Shown: positions 43,707 through 53,543 of the stretch, one piece after another | Position numbering within the stretch: position 1 is the first letter of the stretch | How the letters are laid out: the number at the start of each line of letters is the position of its first letter | Source of the DNA: AP-15 sp963703665 | GTDB lineage: Bacteria > Pseudomonadota > Alphaproteobacteria > ATCC43930 > CGMCC-115725 | Assembly (NCBI GenBank): GCA_963703665.1 | Contig: CAVPFB010000004.1 | Coordinates: 186,001 to 250,000 of the forward strand | Direction: 5' to 3' | DNA length: 64,000 nt | Notes under the pieces: model-generated | What the model saw: the letters and a program-made list of their open reading frames with translations, nothing else | What the model was told of the DNA's origin: nothing | Database searches by the model: none | Made by a program: the position numbers and the translations under genes

Positions 43707-44093
43707 TCAGACGCCCGGGTACCAGTATTGGTCGATTTCGTTGGTATAGGCCCGGTCCGACCAGTCCGGGTTCTCGGTCGATGCGTAGCGCGGGGCTTTC
43801 TCCAGCCTGCCGCGATCGATGTCGATGACGTAGCCGGTGACGCGCCTATCGTAATTCAGCGCCTTCCACGGCAACGGGACCCGGTGTTCGCCGATGCCGA
43901 ACAGCCCGCCGAACGAGGCGACGGCGTAGGCCACCTGGCCGCTGTATTTATCGATCATCATATGATGAATCCGACCGAGATGCTTGCCCTCTCGGTCATA
44001 GACCGCGGTGCCCTCGACCTTGTCCGAGGCGATCAGCCACTCGGTTTCCTCGGTCGCCAAGCCGCGCTCGCCGACATTTGTCGTATAGTTCAT
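43707..44093 (-). CDS. PRC-barrel domain protein
   Basis: 128 residues without a signal peptide. WLIASDKVEGTAVYDREGKH, LGRIHHMMIDKYSGQVAYAV and FGIGEHRVPLPWKALNYDRR form the PRC-barrel. The acidic, Trp/Tyr-rich tail (NPDWSDRAYTNEIDQYWYPG) is shared by cytosolic alphaproteobacterial members. Role unknown, often stress related. Convergent with the Rieske gene, with a 30-base gap. Confidence 0.85.
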   Translation of the reverse strand: MNYTTNVGERGLATEETEWLIASDKVEGTAVYDREGKHLGRIHHMMIDKYSGQVAYAVASFGGLFGIGEHRVPLPWKALNYDRRVTGYVIDIDRGRLEKAPRYASTENPDWSDRAYTNEIDQYWYPGV

Positions 44094-44203
44094 CTCGCCG
44101 TCTCCGAACAGCCGCAGACGATCCGGAAACAGATCCTTTGACCGCGGGTTCCGCGTTCGCGGCTAACCCGCGGACGACACCTCTCAACGGTGCCGAAATT
44201 GCC

Positions 44204-44734
44204 TCAGTCGATCCGCGGCGCATACACTCCTTTAAAGGTGACGTTGCAGCCGGGCACGTCGATGTAGTTTTTGATTGTGCCGGTGATCGTGACGCTCGGC
44301 GTCGAGGCAATGATGGTCGCCGGGGATACGGTAAGGCTATACTGGTCCGGTGTAGTCAAAAAATTTGGCTCGGCTATTCACCGCAAAACCATCGTAATTC
44401 CCCGTACCATGCATTTGCTTTACCGTCGATTTGCTGGCATTTTCCAGCGTAAACGCGGCGCGCAAGAAAACGAAGGAGAGAGAAGTATTGGTATCGGTGC
44501 TCAGCAATCTTCGGACGAAAGATCGAGACCTCTGCATCGTCCACAGCGCTGCCGTAAACGCCCGGCACGCGCCGTCGTCGAGGCGGTGACGGTGGCAATT
44601 CCTTGCCATACGCGCTGGCTGTCCAGCGCAAATGCGGAGCCCGGCAGGGACGCCAGCACCAGCGCCGCGCCTCCCGCCGCCGTGACCGCCAGGCGAAGTC
44701 CAGGCCTGACTTTCGTGACCGGGTTTATCGCCAT
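44204..44734 (-). pseudogene. Secreted protein of unknown function, frameshifted
   Basis: ATG at 44732-44734 gives MAINPVTKVRPGLRLAVTAA and a signal peptide ending SAFA, then LDSQRVWQGIATVTA. The next frame reads CRAFTAALWTMQRSRSFVRR through SKSTVKQMHGTGNYDGFAVN and FFDYTG; the third reads QYSLTVSPATIIASTPSVTI, TGTIKNYIDVPGCNVTFKGV, YAPRID and TGA 44204-44206. Two one-base slips (about 44570 and 44346) give a protein of about 176 residues with Cys residues that could pair. I do not recognise the family. Exported, function unknown. Confidence 0.6.
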
Positions 44735-44966
44735 GTTCTTCCTCTCCCGAATATCAGATCGCGTTGTACGGGGCTGCGGGTCGGGCCGGCGGATTTTATT
44801 AACTATTCAGCCACCAGGATACAGCCAGATAAGGACATGTTGCAGGCAACGATAATAGATCCTTCGCGAGTGATTTACAACCGAATTTTGCGATTGGCTC
44901 CGAGGGGCCTTTCAACTCGTCCCTGCCGGTCGCGTCTCGGCATTGCACCAATCATCTCGAGGCAGG

Positions 44967-45905
44967 TCACGCGGCGCCCTGCGGGCGGTGGCGCTTGACC
45001 GCTTCGGGATTGGTCGAGTCGGCGCCCATATAGATGCCGCGCTCCCATTGGCGCTTCAGCGGGTCGGCGACCTGCAGCGCCATGCGGCCGATCCGCTCGA
45101 TCTCGATCTCGACGTTCTCGCCGTCCTGCAACGCGCCGAGCCCCTCGTGGTTGGTGCCGCAGGCGATCAGGTCGCCGCTGTTCAGAGTCATCACCGTCGA
45201 GGCGAACTCGATCAGCTCCGGCACCCGGTGCTCCATGTCGTCGGTATTGTAGTGGTGGCGCAACTGGCCGTCGTTCCAGAAGCGCACCACGAGGTTGTTG
45301 GGCTCGGCGATTTCGTCGGCGGTGGCGATGCACGGGCCGATCGGGGCAAAGGTATCGAACGACTTGCCGAGCCAGCTGCCGGCCTTCCAGGTGCGCCTGC
45401 CCTCGCCGCGCGCCGACACGTCAATCAGGCAAGTGTAGCCGAACACCGCGCTGCGCCAGTCCGCCTGGGCAACTTTCTTCGCCGGCCCCTTGATCACCAG
45501 CGCCAGCTCGGCCTCGTGCATGAAGATCCACGGCTCGGTGAGTTCCGGCAGGCGGATCGTGTCGCCGGGCCCGACCACGGCCTCGGGGTTCTTAAGGAAC
45601 ATGTTGAGCGGCCGCGCCTCGCGCTGCGCGTGCTCCCAGTAATTGGCGATGCAGCACAGGATCTTGCCGGGCCGCGGCAACGGCGGGCACAGCCGGACCG
45701 AGGCGAGCGGCAGGGCCTCGCCCTCAGCTGCCACCCGCTCGAGCGCCGGGCGCAGCCGCTCGAACCCGTCGATCATGCCCTGCATCGTAAATTGCGGCGT
45801 GTAGCCCCGCTCTACGATCCCGGCGAGGCTGACCACCCCGCGCTCGGTCAACAGCCCCGGCGCCGGCTCGCCGCGCCCGGACGCCTCGAACAGCACCAGC
45901 TTCAT
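44967..45905 (-). CDS. Fumarylacetoacetate hydrolase (FAH) family protein
   Basis: 312 residues. GGAGG precedes the ATG at 45903-45905. ILCCIANYWEHAQREARPLN, EPWIFMHEAELALVIKG, VFGYTCLIDVSARGEG, GKSFDTFAPIGPCIATADE and LNSGDLIACGTNHEGLG are FAH segments; the E-x-E metal ligands lie in HEAELALVI and an Asp in the following block. The family hydrolyses or decarboxylates acylpyruvates and 2-keto-3-deoxy acids in aromatic and sugar-acid catabolism. Divergent from the dioxygenase genes at 46038, which suggests a shared catabolic locus. Confidence 0.9.
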   Translation of the reverse strand: MKLVLFEASGRGEPAPGLLTERGVVSLAGIVERGYTPQFTMQGMIDGFERLRPALERVAAEGEALPLASVRLCPPLPRPGKILCCIANYWEHAQREARPLNMFLKNPEAVVGPGDTIRLPELTEPWIFMHEAELALVIKGPAKKVAQADWRSAVFGYTCLIDVSARGEGRRTWKAGSWLGKSFDTFAPIGPCIATADEIAEPNNLVVRFWNDGQLRHHYNTDDMEHRVPELIEFASTVMTLNSGDLIACGTNHEGLGALQDGENVEIEIERIGRMALQVADPLKRQWERGIYMGADSTNPEAVKRHRPQGAA

Positions 45906-46037
45906 GATCTGACCTCCGCAAATCTTGAAGCGCAGATTAGCGGCTTCGGCGCATGGCAACCATGGCGATTCTCCCGGTTGACACCCCGCCTGGCGCGGGC
46001 GGAACGTTTGCCCGGCACGGGTGGATGGGAGAGAGCG

Positions 46038-46894
46038 ATGGAAATTCGCCGCATGGGACCGCAGATCGGCGTCGAGGTGACCGGCGTCGATGTCAAGACG
46101 CTCGACGAGGCGAGCTTTGCGCCGATCTATCAGGCGTGGCTCGACGGCAACGTCATGGTGGTGCGCGACCAGGAGCTGACGATCCCCGATTTCCTGCGCT
46201 ACAGCCGCCGCTTCGGCCCGGTCGTGCCGCATCCGTCGAAATCGACGCGCAACCCGGACTATCCCGAGATCACGATGCTCGGCGTCGACAAATTCGACGC
46301 CGACGGCAAATTGCGCGACGAGATCTACCGCCGCGGCGCCGAGGGCTGGCACACCGACGGCGCCTACAACCAGGCCCCGTTCAAGGCGACCCAGCTCTAC
46401 GCGCTGGCGGTGCCGAGCCGCGGCGGCAACACGCTTGTTCGCCAACGGCTATGCCGCCTATCGAGGCATTGCCGCGATGGCTGAAGGAGCGGCTCGACGG
46501 GGTGATCGGCGCCTTTTCCTATGGCGGCCGTCGCGGCAAGGCGCGGCTCCTGAACCCGGAGGACCAGGACTGGACCCCGGTGTTCCACCCGATCGTCCGC
46601 ACCCATCCCGGAGACCGGGCGCAAATCGCTCTATTTCGATCCCGGCAAGATCGTGCTGGCTGGTCGGCATCGAGGACGAAGGAAAGCGACGCGCTGATCG
46701 CCGAGCTGAAGGAGCGCATGATCACCCCCGACGCCGAGTACCACCACGTCTGGCGCAAGGGCGACATCGTGATCTGGGACAACCGCTGCTCGTACCACAA
46801 GGCCGCCGGCGACTACCCGCCCGAGGAAGACCGCATCCATTGGCGGGTGTCGATCAACGATTTCGGCGTCGACGCTCTCGAGGCCGCGGAGTAG
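46038..46894 (+). pseudogene. TauD/TfdA-type 2-oxoglutarate-dependent dioxygenase, frameshifted
   Basis: Start MEIRRMGPQIGVEVTGVDVK after GGGAGAGAG. AEGWHTDGAYNQAPFKATQL provides the H-x-D iron motif. The frame then slips at about 46434 (extra T), 46609 (extra C), 46660 (extra G) and 46677 (extra A), after which ESDALIAELKERMITPDAEY, VIWDNRCSYHKAAGDYP (distal His) and RIHWRVSIND (2-oxoglutarate Arg) finish the protein at 46894. Restored length about 284 residues. Substrate unknown. Five bases separate it from the second dioxygenase. Confidence 0.82.
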
Positions 46895-46899
46895 CGCGC

Positions 46900-47793
46900 A
46901 TGACCATCAAGATCGTCCCGTTCGCGGCCGGGCTCGGCGCCGAGGTTTGCGGCGTCGACATCCGCGAGCCGCTTTCCCTCGACACTCGCGACGCGATCCG
47001 CGCCGCTTGGCTCGAGCATCTGGTGCTGCGGTTTCGCGACCAGCCGATGACCGACGCGCAGCACATGGCGTTCACCCGCCAGTTCGGCGAGCTCGAGTTC
47101 AACCCGGCAGCGCTGATCGCCAGGCAATACGGCGTCGAGACCCAAACCCAAGGCCGGCGCCGCGAGATTCCGCCGGAAATCTCGGTCATTTCGAACATCG
47201 TCGAAGACGGCAGGGCGATCGGCGGGCTCGGCGACGGCGAGGCGTTCTGGCACACCGACAGCTCGTTTGTCGACGTGCCGCCGGCGGCGAGCCTGCTGCG
47301 CTCGCTCGAAATCCCGCCGCCGAGCCCACGCGGCAACGGCGCCACCTATTTCCTGAATATGTATTCGGCCTATGACATGCTGCCCGAGGACACCAAGCGG
47401 CGGATCGACGGCCTGACCATGATCCATGCCGCGACGCATTCGAGCGGCGGCAAGGCGCATCAAGGGTTCGAGACCGTCGCCGACGTCAGCAAGGTGCCGG
47501 GCGCGCATCAGCCAATGGTGCGCACGCATCCCGAGACCGGGAAGAAGGCGCTGTTTCTCGGCCGCCGGATCAACGCCTATGTGATCGGGCTCGCGGTCGA
47601 GGACAGCGAGGCGCTGCTCGACGCGCTGTGGGCGCATACGACCCAAGAGAAATTCACCTGGCGCCAGGATTGGCGGGTCGGCGACCTGATCTGGTGGGAC
47701 AATCGCTGCGCGATGCACCGCCGCGACGCCTTCGACCCGGTGAGCCGCCGGCTGATGCACCGCACCCAGCTCAAGGGCACCCGGCCGGTCTGA
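46900..47793 (+). CDS. TauD/TfdA-type 2-oxoglutarate-dependent dioxygenase
   Basis: 297 residues, complete. GLGAEVCGVDIREPLSLDTR opens the jelly-roll; GDGEAFWHTDSSFVDVPPAA has the H-x-D iron ligands; DLIWWDNRCAMHRRDAFDP holds the distal His and RLMHRTQLKGTRP the 2-oxoglutarate-binding Arg. Non-heme Fe(II) enzyme hydroxylating small organic acids or sulfonates, with release of CO2 and succinate. It follows the first, paralogous dioxygenase by five bases, so both are probably translated from one message. Confidence 0.92.
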   Translation: MTIKIVPFAAGLGAEVCGVDIREPLSLDTRDAIRAAWLEHLVLRFRDQPMTDAQHMAFTRQFGELEFNPAALIARQYGVETQTQGRRREIPPEISVISNIVEDGRAIGGLGDGEAFWHTDSSFVDVPPAASLLRSLEIPPPSPRGNGATYFLNMYSAYDMLPEDTKRRIDGLTMIHAATHSSGGKAHQGFETVADVSKVPGAHQPMVRTHPETGKKALFLGRRINAYVIGLAVEDSEALLDALWAHTTQEKFTWRQDWRVGDLIWWDNRCAMHRRDAFDPVSRRLMHRTQLKGTRPV

Positions 47794-47828
47794 GGTTCGG
47801 GTCCCGAGGGGCAACATCCCGAGGGCGC

Positions 47829-48059
47829 TCAGCGCGGCGGCGAGCGAACCACCGACTTGATCGCGCCGCGCGGCCGTCCCGAGACTTCGGCGATCTTGCG
47901 GTCTTCGGCCTCGATGTATGGCTTGGCGACGGCATCCCCATCGAGGCCGCCGAGCTCGGAACGCGGGACCTTGCGGTTCGAGCTGCGCGCGCCGTCCTCA
48001 TAAGACACGTCGAAAAAGACAAAGCCGCCGCCATTGGCGGCCTTCTCGCGTCTGCGCAT
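47829..48059 (-). CDS. Conserved hypothetical protein
   Basis: 76 residues: MRRREKAANGGGFVFFDVSY, then EDGARSSNRKVPRSELGGLD and IEAEDRKIAEVSGRPRGAIK. Basic and probably cytosolic; no membrane segment or known domain. I recall similar small proteins from alphaproteobacteria but no function. Last of a run of five small genes on this strand. Confidence 0.6.
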   Translation of the reverse strand: MRRREKAANGGGFVFFDVSYEDGARSSNRKVPRSELGGLDGDAVAKPYIEAEDRKIAEVSGRPRGAIKSVVRSPPR

Positions 48060-48118
48060 GTTTCACCTCATGGATCGAGGTCGGTTCGGCGCCGGCCCCA
48101 AAGGGCAGCACCGGCGAT

Positions 48119-48301
48119 TCAATCAGGCTTGCCGGGCTCGCGCTCGAGCCGATCGAGAAAACACTCGAAATAAGTCCATAGCTCCGCGGCGACGTCCCGC
48201 GCCGCGAGCGGCCTGCCCGGCCCCGCTTTGACCATTTCCTGCTGCTGGCGCGACGCCTCGCAGGCGAGCAGGGCCGCGGCGATCTTGTTCCCCTCTGACA
48301 T
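48119..48301 (-). CDS. Hypothetical protein (60 aa)
   Basis: MSEGNKIAAALLACEASRQQ opens a 60-residue, helix-rich protein ending FECFLDRLEREPGKPD. ATG at 48299-48301 preferred over an in-frame ATG 45 bases earlier, because the extension overlaps the upstream control region and is Pro/Arg-rich. No family recognised. Part of the small-gene run. Confidence 0.5.
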   Translation of the reverse strand: MSEGNKIAAALLACEASRQQQEMVKAGPGRPLAARDVAAELWTYFECFLDRLEREPGKPD

Positions 48302-48370
48302 GGCCGGATCCTCGGGCTGTGGCCGCGAGCGGCCATCGGCCGTCATGCTCGCGCATGTTCCCGCCGATGG

Positions 48371-48577
48371 CTAGACCGTGCGGGTCCTGTCGACCACGCG
48401 ATAGGTCTTCAGCCCCAAGCCGCGCGCCAAATCCTTGGCCCGCTTTTTTGCCTGTTCCTTGTCGTCGACCAGGAAAATCTCGGGCTGCCCGATAATGCCG
48501 CTGCCCTCCTCCTCGCGTTTGGACAGGGTCGCGCGAAAGCCGGCGCCAGCCTGCTGGATCGTCAACCGGACGATCAT
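48371..48577 (-). CDS. Hypothetical protein (68 aa)
   Basis: MIVRLTIQQAGAGFRATLSK, then QPEIFLVDDKEQAKKRAKDL and a C-terminal strand. Alternating strands and a Lys/Ala helix suggest a small alpha/beta fold. The start overlaps the stop of the preceding gene by four bases (ATGA), so the two are translationally coupled. Function unknown. Confidence 0.6.
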   Translation of the reverse strand: MIVRLTIQQAGAGFRATLSKREEEGSGIIGQPEIFLVDDKEQAKKRAKDLARGLGLKTYRVVDRTRTV

Positions 48578-48870
48578 GGCTCGGCCTTGGCGTCAGCCGC
48601 CGCCTCGCCGTTGCCTTCGGCGCGGCTTTTGGACGGCGCGATACGGTCTCGCGCCGCCTGAAGCCACGGCTCGCGCACCACCCGGCCGCGGTGCAGCCAA
48701 GGCGGCCCGTGCGGATCACTCGCTTCATAAAGGGATTGCGCCAGTTCCTCGACCGAGCGCCGCGTCTCTGGTTCAGTCCCCGTCTCTGGTTCAGTCCCCG
48801 TCTCTGGTTCAGTCCCCGTCTCTGGTTCAGTCCCCGTCTCTGGTTCAGTCCTCGTCTCTGGTTCAGTCAT
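48574..48870 (-). CDS. Hypothetical protein with N-terminal TEPETG repeats
   Basis: 98 residues. The first 36 are six copies of a hexapeptide (TEPETR/TEPETG) encoded by a perfect 18-bp tandem repeat. The rest, RRSVEELAQSLYEASDPHGP followed by RGRVVREPWLQAARDRIA, looks like a conserved helical domain, ending with an acidic/Ala tail. Without the repeat the protein would be about 60 residues, similar to its neighbours. No family recognised. The number of repeats may vary between strains. Confidence 0.6.
   Translation of the reverse strand: MTEPETRTEPETGTEPETGTEPETGTEPETGTEPETRRSVEELAQSLYEASDPHGPPWLHRGRVVREPWLQAARDRIAPSKSRAEGNGEAAADAKAEP
48763..48870 (-). repeat. Six-unit 18-bp tandem repeat (minisatellite)
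   Basis: CGTCTCTGGTTCAGTCCC on the + strand occurs six times in tandem (units at 48763, 48781, 48799, 48817, 48835, 48853); the last two differ at the 3' end. The length keeps the reading frame and encodes TEPETG on the minus strand. No spacers, so not a CRISPR. Confidence 0.95.
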
Positions 48871-48931
48871 AGCAAGCCTCGCACCCGATTGATCTTGTTT
48901 GGGGACGCTGACGGCGCGGTCATCGAGACAG

Positions 48932-49222
48932 TCAGTCCGACAAGCGGGCGAGATCGTCGAGCACCGCTGCGATCAGCTCCCGGCGGCGGGGATCCTGGGC
49001 ATCCGGCGTCGCCGCGAAGAGCTGAATGAGATAGCGGGCCTTCGCCGCGGCTTCGGCCCAACTTACCGACGGCGCGGCCAAGGCGTAGCGCTCGAATTCC
49101 TGTTGGCGATGCGCCAAAGCGGCCTGATCGTCCTGGACCTCGTGCAGGCGCCGGCGAATTTCGGTCGATTTCTGTGCCGCCATGCCGCGATGCTCGTCAA
49201 GATCGACCGGGCGCTGCGTCAT
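48932..49222 (-). CDS. Hypothetical protein (about 96 aa)
   Basis: From ATG 49222 (GGAG upstream; starts at 49273 and 49183 are possible): a helical protein with HEVQDDQAALAHRQQEFERY, then VSWAEAAAKARYLIQLFAAT and DPRRRELIAAVLDDLARLS. Amphipathic, probably coiled-coil. I recall similar small alphaproteobacterial proteins without known function. First of the small-gene run, 61 bases before the TEPETG gene. Confidence 0.55.
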   Translation of the reverse strand: MTQRPVDLDEHRGMAAQKSTEIRRRLHEVQDDQAALAHRQQEFERYALAAPSVSWAEAAAKARYLIQLFAATPDAQDPRRRELIAAVLDDLARLSD

Positions 49223-49279
49223 GCCCGGATGCTCCGTCGCGCGGGCCGCCATGCGGCCGCCCGCTCCGCCCATTCCAGC

Positions 49280-49858
49280 TTCTGCACCTCGAGAACTCCC
49301 TCAGAGCGGCGGGTTCCGCCATCCAGCCAACAGTGTGAAAAGGGCCAGCCCGCTACCCTGGCAGCTTATATCGTCATTGCAGAGATCAAATTCAATCACT
49401 GTGAGCGACAATTAAGAAGCTGAGGAAATCCTCGAAATATCGATTTTCTGATACTGCAACCGGCTATTGCGGGTTCATTATTTGTGGAATTGCCATTTGG
49501 CCATAAAGCCTGGGGTATAACTTGGGTTCCGACCAGCAGCCATGCCTCAAATCCGGCCCCCGGCGCTGGGTCGATTTCCGATCAGCCATCAGAGCACCCC
49601 ACCCGATCAAGATTCACCAGCCGTCATTCGAAGGCGACGCGGGATCGCATCCGCCATCTATAACATCATCCCGATAAACTTTTATTATCGGGAATTTGCG
49701 CGATCTGGAAATTCGATTTCCTATTGTGGTTGGAAATTTACACCCCATTTGAACCTGAGGCGGCAGATTATTGTCGTTATAAACACTTTCACCTTGATCC
49801 AGAACCTGCGGCTCGGCGATCGTCGCCGGACGCGCATGTTGGTGCGGGGAGACACTCG
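49280..49858 (+). other. AT-richer upstream region of groES
   Basis: About 580 bases, clearly lower in GC than the flanks, particularly 49660-49790. No gene with family resemblance. The HrcA operator (CIRCE, TTAGCACTC-N9-GAGTGCTAA) was looked for and not found, so control of groES-groL may be by sigma-32 alone; no convincing -35/-10 pair could be fixed by eye. Confidence 0.45.
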
Positions 49859-50171
49859 ATGACATTGCGTCCGTTGCAGGATCGCGTCGTGGTCCGGCGC
49901 GTCGCCGCGGAAGAGAAGACTGCCGGCGGCATCTTCATCCCCGATACCGCGCAAGAAAAGCCGATGGAGGGCGAGGTCGTTGCGGTCGGCCCGGGCGCCC
50001 GTTCGGAAAACGGCAAGATTTATCGGTTGGATGTCGAGGTCGCCGACCGCGTTCTGTTCGGCAAATGGTCGGGCACCGAGATCAAAGTCGACGGCGAAGA
50101 GCTGATCATCATCAAAGAATCGGACCTCATGGGCGTGGTTGAAAAAACCAGCGTCGCTGAAAGCCGCTTGA
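49859..50171 (+). CDS. groES: Co-chaperonin GroES (one-base slip at the 3' end)
   Basis: MTLRPLQDRVVVRRVAAEEK, TAGGIFIPDTAQEKPMEGEV and VLFGKWSGTEIKVDGEELII are standard GroES, with the mobile loop in the second piece. In the printed frame the protein runs on into groEL. Removing one A from the A6 run at 50142-50147 gives MGVVEKPASLKAA and a TGA (50169-50171), directly before AGGAG, the groEL ribosome site. That is the normal GroES end and length (about 103 residues). Heptameric lid of the GroEL folding chamber. Confidence 0.93.
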
Positions 50172-50184
50172 AGGAGCCGTCATC

Positions 50185-51831
<1,647 letters not shown>

Positions 51832-51947
51832 GACCGCTGCTGCATCGGTCCGCGGCTGATGAGCACCGCTGTTTTTCCTGAAACGGCGGAGCGGCGGTGC
51901 TCGGCGCATTTTCGAGCAGCATTGAGCGGATAGCCGGGAGGCCTGCG

Positions 51948-52382
51948 ATGGAAACCAGCACGATGCGGCACCTGCGGCTTGCTGCCGAAGGCGGCGACGC
52001 CGCCGCGCAATTCAATCTCGGCGTCCTCTACGACAGCCGGCAGGACGATAACGGGTATGCCGTCGACGGCAACCGGCCCGAGGCGCTCAAGTGGCTGTTG
52101 GCCGCGGCCGAGCAGGGCTTGCCGCGCGCTCAGAACCGGCTGGCCGAACTCTATGCCGGTGGTCGGAGCACGGCGGCAAATCAGGTCAAAGCCTGTGCCT
52201 GGTTTCTGCTGGCGTCGACGAGCTCGCACGGCATTCACCGCCAACATGCCCGGTCAGGATACGAACGGATCGCCTCTCGTCTGAGCGCGGCGCAGCTTCT
52301 GAAGGCCAAGCGGCTGGCGGGGCGGTGGCGGGCGGCAGATCGCAACCAAGTCGCCGCGGCGGCATCGCCGAAGAGCCATTAG
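51948..52382 (+). CDS. Sel1-repeat (TPR-like) protein
   Basis: 144 residues from the ATG following GGGAGG. Two Sel1-like repeats: RLAAEGGDAAAQFNLGVLYD and PEALKWLLAAAEQGLPRAQN RLAELYAGG (joined across a turn), then VKACAWFLLASTSS. Such repeats form alpha-alpha superhelices for protein contacts. It has no signal peptide. Location after groEL is not a known pairing. Confidence 0.8.
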   Translation: METSTMRHLRLAAEGGDAAAQFNLGVLYDSRQDDNGYAVDGNRPEALKWLLAAAEQGLPRAQNRLAELYAGGRSTAANQVKACAWFLLASTSSHGIHRQHARSGYERIASRLSAAQLLKAKRLAGRWRAADRNQVAAAASPKSH

Positions 52383-52394
52383 TGAAGGACGAGC

Positions 52395-52487
52395 ATGATG
52401 AAAACCTGGTTTGTCCCCCCCATCGTGGTGCCGATTTTTGTGATCATGATGGTCGCGGCATTCGCCGCCTATCACGCATTCCACTGA
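52395..52487 (+). CDS. Very small membrane protein (30 aa)
   Basis: MMKTWFVPPIVVPIFVIMMV followed by AAFAAYHAFH and TGA. One hydrophobic helix preceded by a Trp-Phe-Pro-Pro segment. AAGGACGAGC is a plausible ribosome site, and it starts 12 bases after the Sel1 gene. I recall similar MKTWFVPPxVVPxF peptides annotated only as hypothetical. Function unknown. Confidence 0.55.
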   Translation: MMKTWFVPPIVVPIFVIMMVAAFAAYHAFH

Positions 52488-52536
52488 TCATGGGAGAATT
52501 TGTAGCCAGCGCTGATCTTGCAGACGGAGCGAATTC

Positions 52537-52731
52537 ATGAGCATCGCGAGCGACGGCAGGACGAACGGGTTTGGTGAATGGGCGCCGGCCCGCCGGCCGA
52601 AAACGGCCGGTGATGCCGCTGCATCCGAGAAAGCCGGCGGCATCGCCGCGGCGATTGGCGACCGGAGCGCGACCGCACAAGATCAGCGCCCGCATCGCCC
52701 CTGGCTCGTTCCGGGAGCCGGCAGGCTCTGA
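52537..52731 (+). CDS. Hypothetical protein (64 aa)
   Basis: ORF MSIASDGRTNGFGEWAPARR ending RPWLVPGAGRL, preceded by GGAGCGAATTC. Polar and Ala/Arg-rich, low complexity, no recognisable domain. It may be spurious; the support is only the ribosome site and its place after two small genes on the same strand. Confidence 0.3.
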   Translation: MSIASDGRTNGFGEWAPARRPKTAGDAAASEKAGGIAAAIGDRSATAQDQRPHRPWLVPGAGRL

Positions 52732-52946
52732 CGCGAGTTCGAGCAACGGACGAGCAGCGCCAGCCGCCGCGGCAGGTAGGGTTGTGCGAGCAGGCGGCAG
52801 GGCCTATGGTCGTCGGTGTCGGCTCTCCGTGGTCGGGCTTGCTCCCGCTGCTCGCGTTCGAGCATCGGACCCGCTCCCCTTACCGTGCTGCAGTTTGACC
52901 CGCCGCCTGCTCCGGGCGGCGGCTATCCCGTGTTGGAAGGACGAAA

Positions 52947-53153
52947 ATGGCGATCGGAACCGTGAAGTGGTTCAATATGCAAAAGGGTTACGGCTTCATC
53001 CAGCCCGAGGACGGCACGCAGGACGTGTTCGTCCACGTCTCGGCGGTCGAGCGCTCGGGCATCGGCAATCTGCACGAAGGTCAGAAGCTGACTTTCGAGC
53101 TCGAGCGCGGCGACCGCGGCAAGACCTCGGCGGTCAACCTGAAGCAAGCCTAG
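52947..53153 (+). CDS. cspA: Cold-shock protein
   Basis: 68 residues, MAIGTVKWFNMQKGYGFIQP with RNP1 KGYGFI and RNP2 VFVHVS, the single OB-fold of CspA proteins. Binds single-stranded RNA and DNA as an RNA chaperone. ATG preceded by GGAAGGACGAAA. It is followed 104 bases later by rpsU, a pairing common in alphaproteobacteria. Confidence 0.96.
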   Translation: MAIGTVKWFNMQKGYGFIQPEDGTQDVFVHVSAVERSGIGNLHEGQKLTFELERGDRGKTSAVNLKQA

Positions 53154-53257
53154 CCCGCATTTCTCGACGGGGGCTTGCCGGGGGTGCCGCGGCCTCGCGG
53201 CGCTTCCCTCGGCGCTGCCGGCAACGCGGTAAAAACGATCCAAAGGAACAGTCGCTG

Positions 53258-53461
53258 ATGCAAGTTTTCGTGCGCGACAACGACCTCAATTCGGCGTTGC
53301 GGGTCTTGAAGAAAAAGATGCAGCGCGAGGGCACCTTTCGCGAAATGAAGCGGCGGCGGGCCTACGAAAAGCCGTCGGAACGTCGGGTGCGCGAGAAGGC
53401 CGAAGCAGTCCGCCGATACCGCAAGCTGATGCGCAAGCGCCTCGAGCGCGAAGGCTACTGA
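53258..53461 (+). CDS. rpsU: 30S ribosomal protein S21
   Basis: 67 residues: MQVFVRDNDLNSALRVLKKK, MQREGTFREMKRRRAYEKPS, then a basic helix ending LMRKRLEREGY. This is bS21, which aids start-site selection on the 30S subunit. ATG at 53258 after AAGGAACAG. Any larger ORF in the same frame is cspA-antiphase read-through. Confidence 0.96.
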   Translation: MQVFVRDNDLNSALRVLKKKMQREGTFREMKRRRAYEKPSERRVREKAEAVRRYRKLMRKRLEREGY

Positions 53462-53543
53462 AAAGACGCGATAAGCGGCGCCGCCAAGGCGGCCGCCGGC
53501 CGTCGGTGAATGCCTTGCGATCGTCTGGTTTTGGGGCCGCCGC

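Noticed and set aside
48763..48870. Possible CRISPR array
   Set aside because: The 18-bp units are directly adjacent without spacers and encode a hexapeptide repeat in frame.
49542..49862. 106-codon ORF before groES
   Set aside because: Lies in AT-richer control DNA, has no recognisable domain and its end overlaps the groES start.
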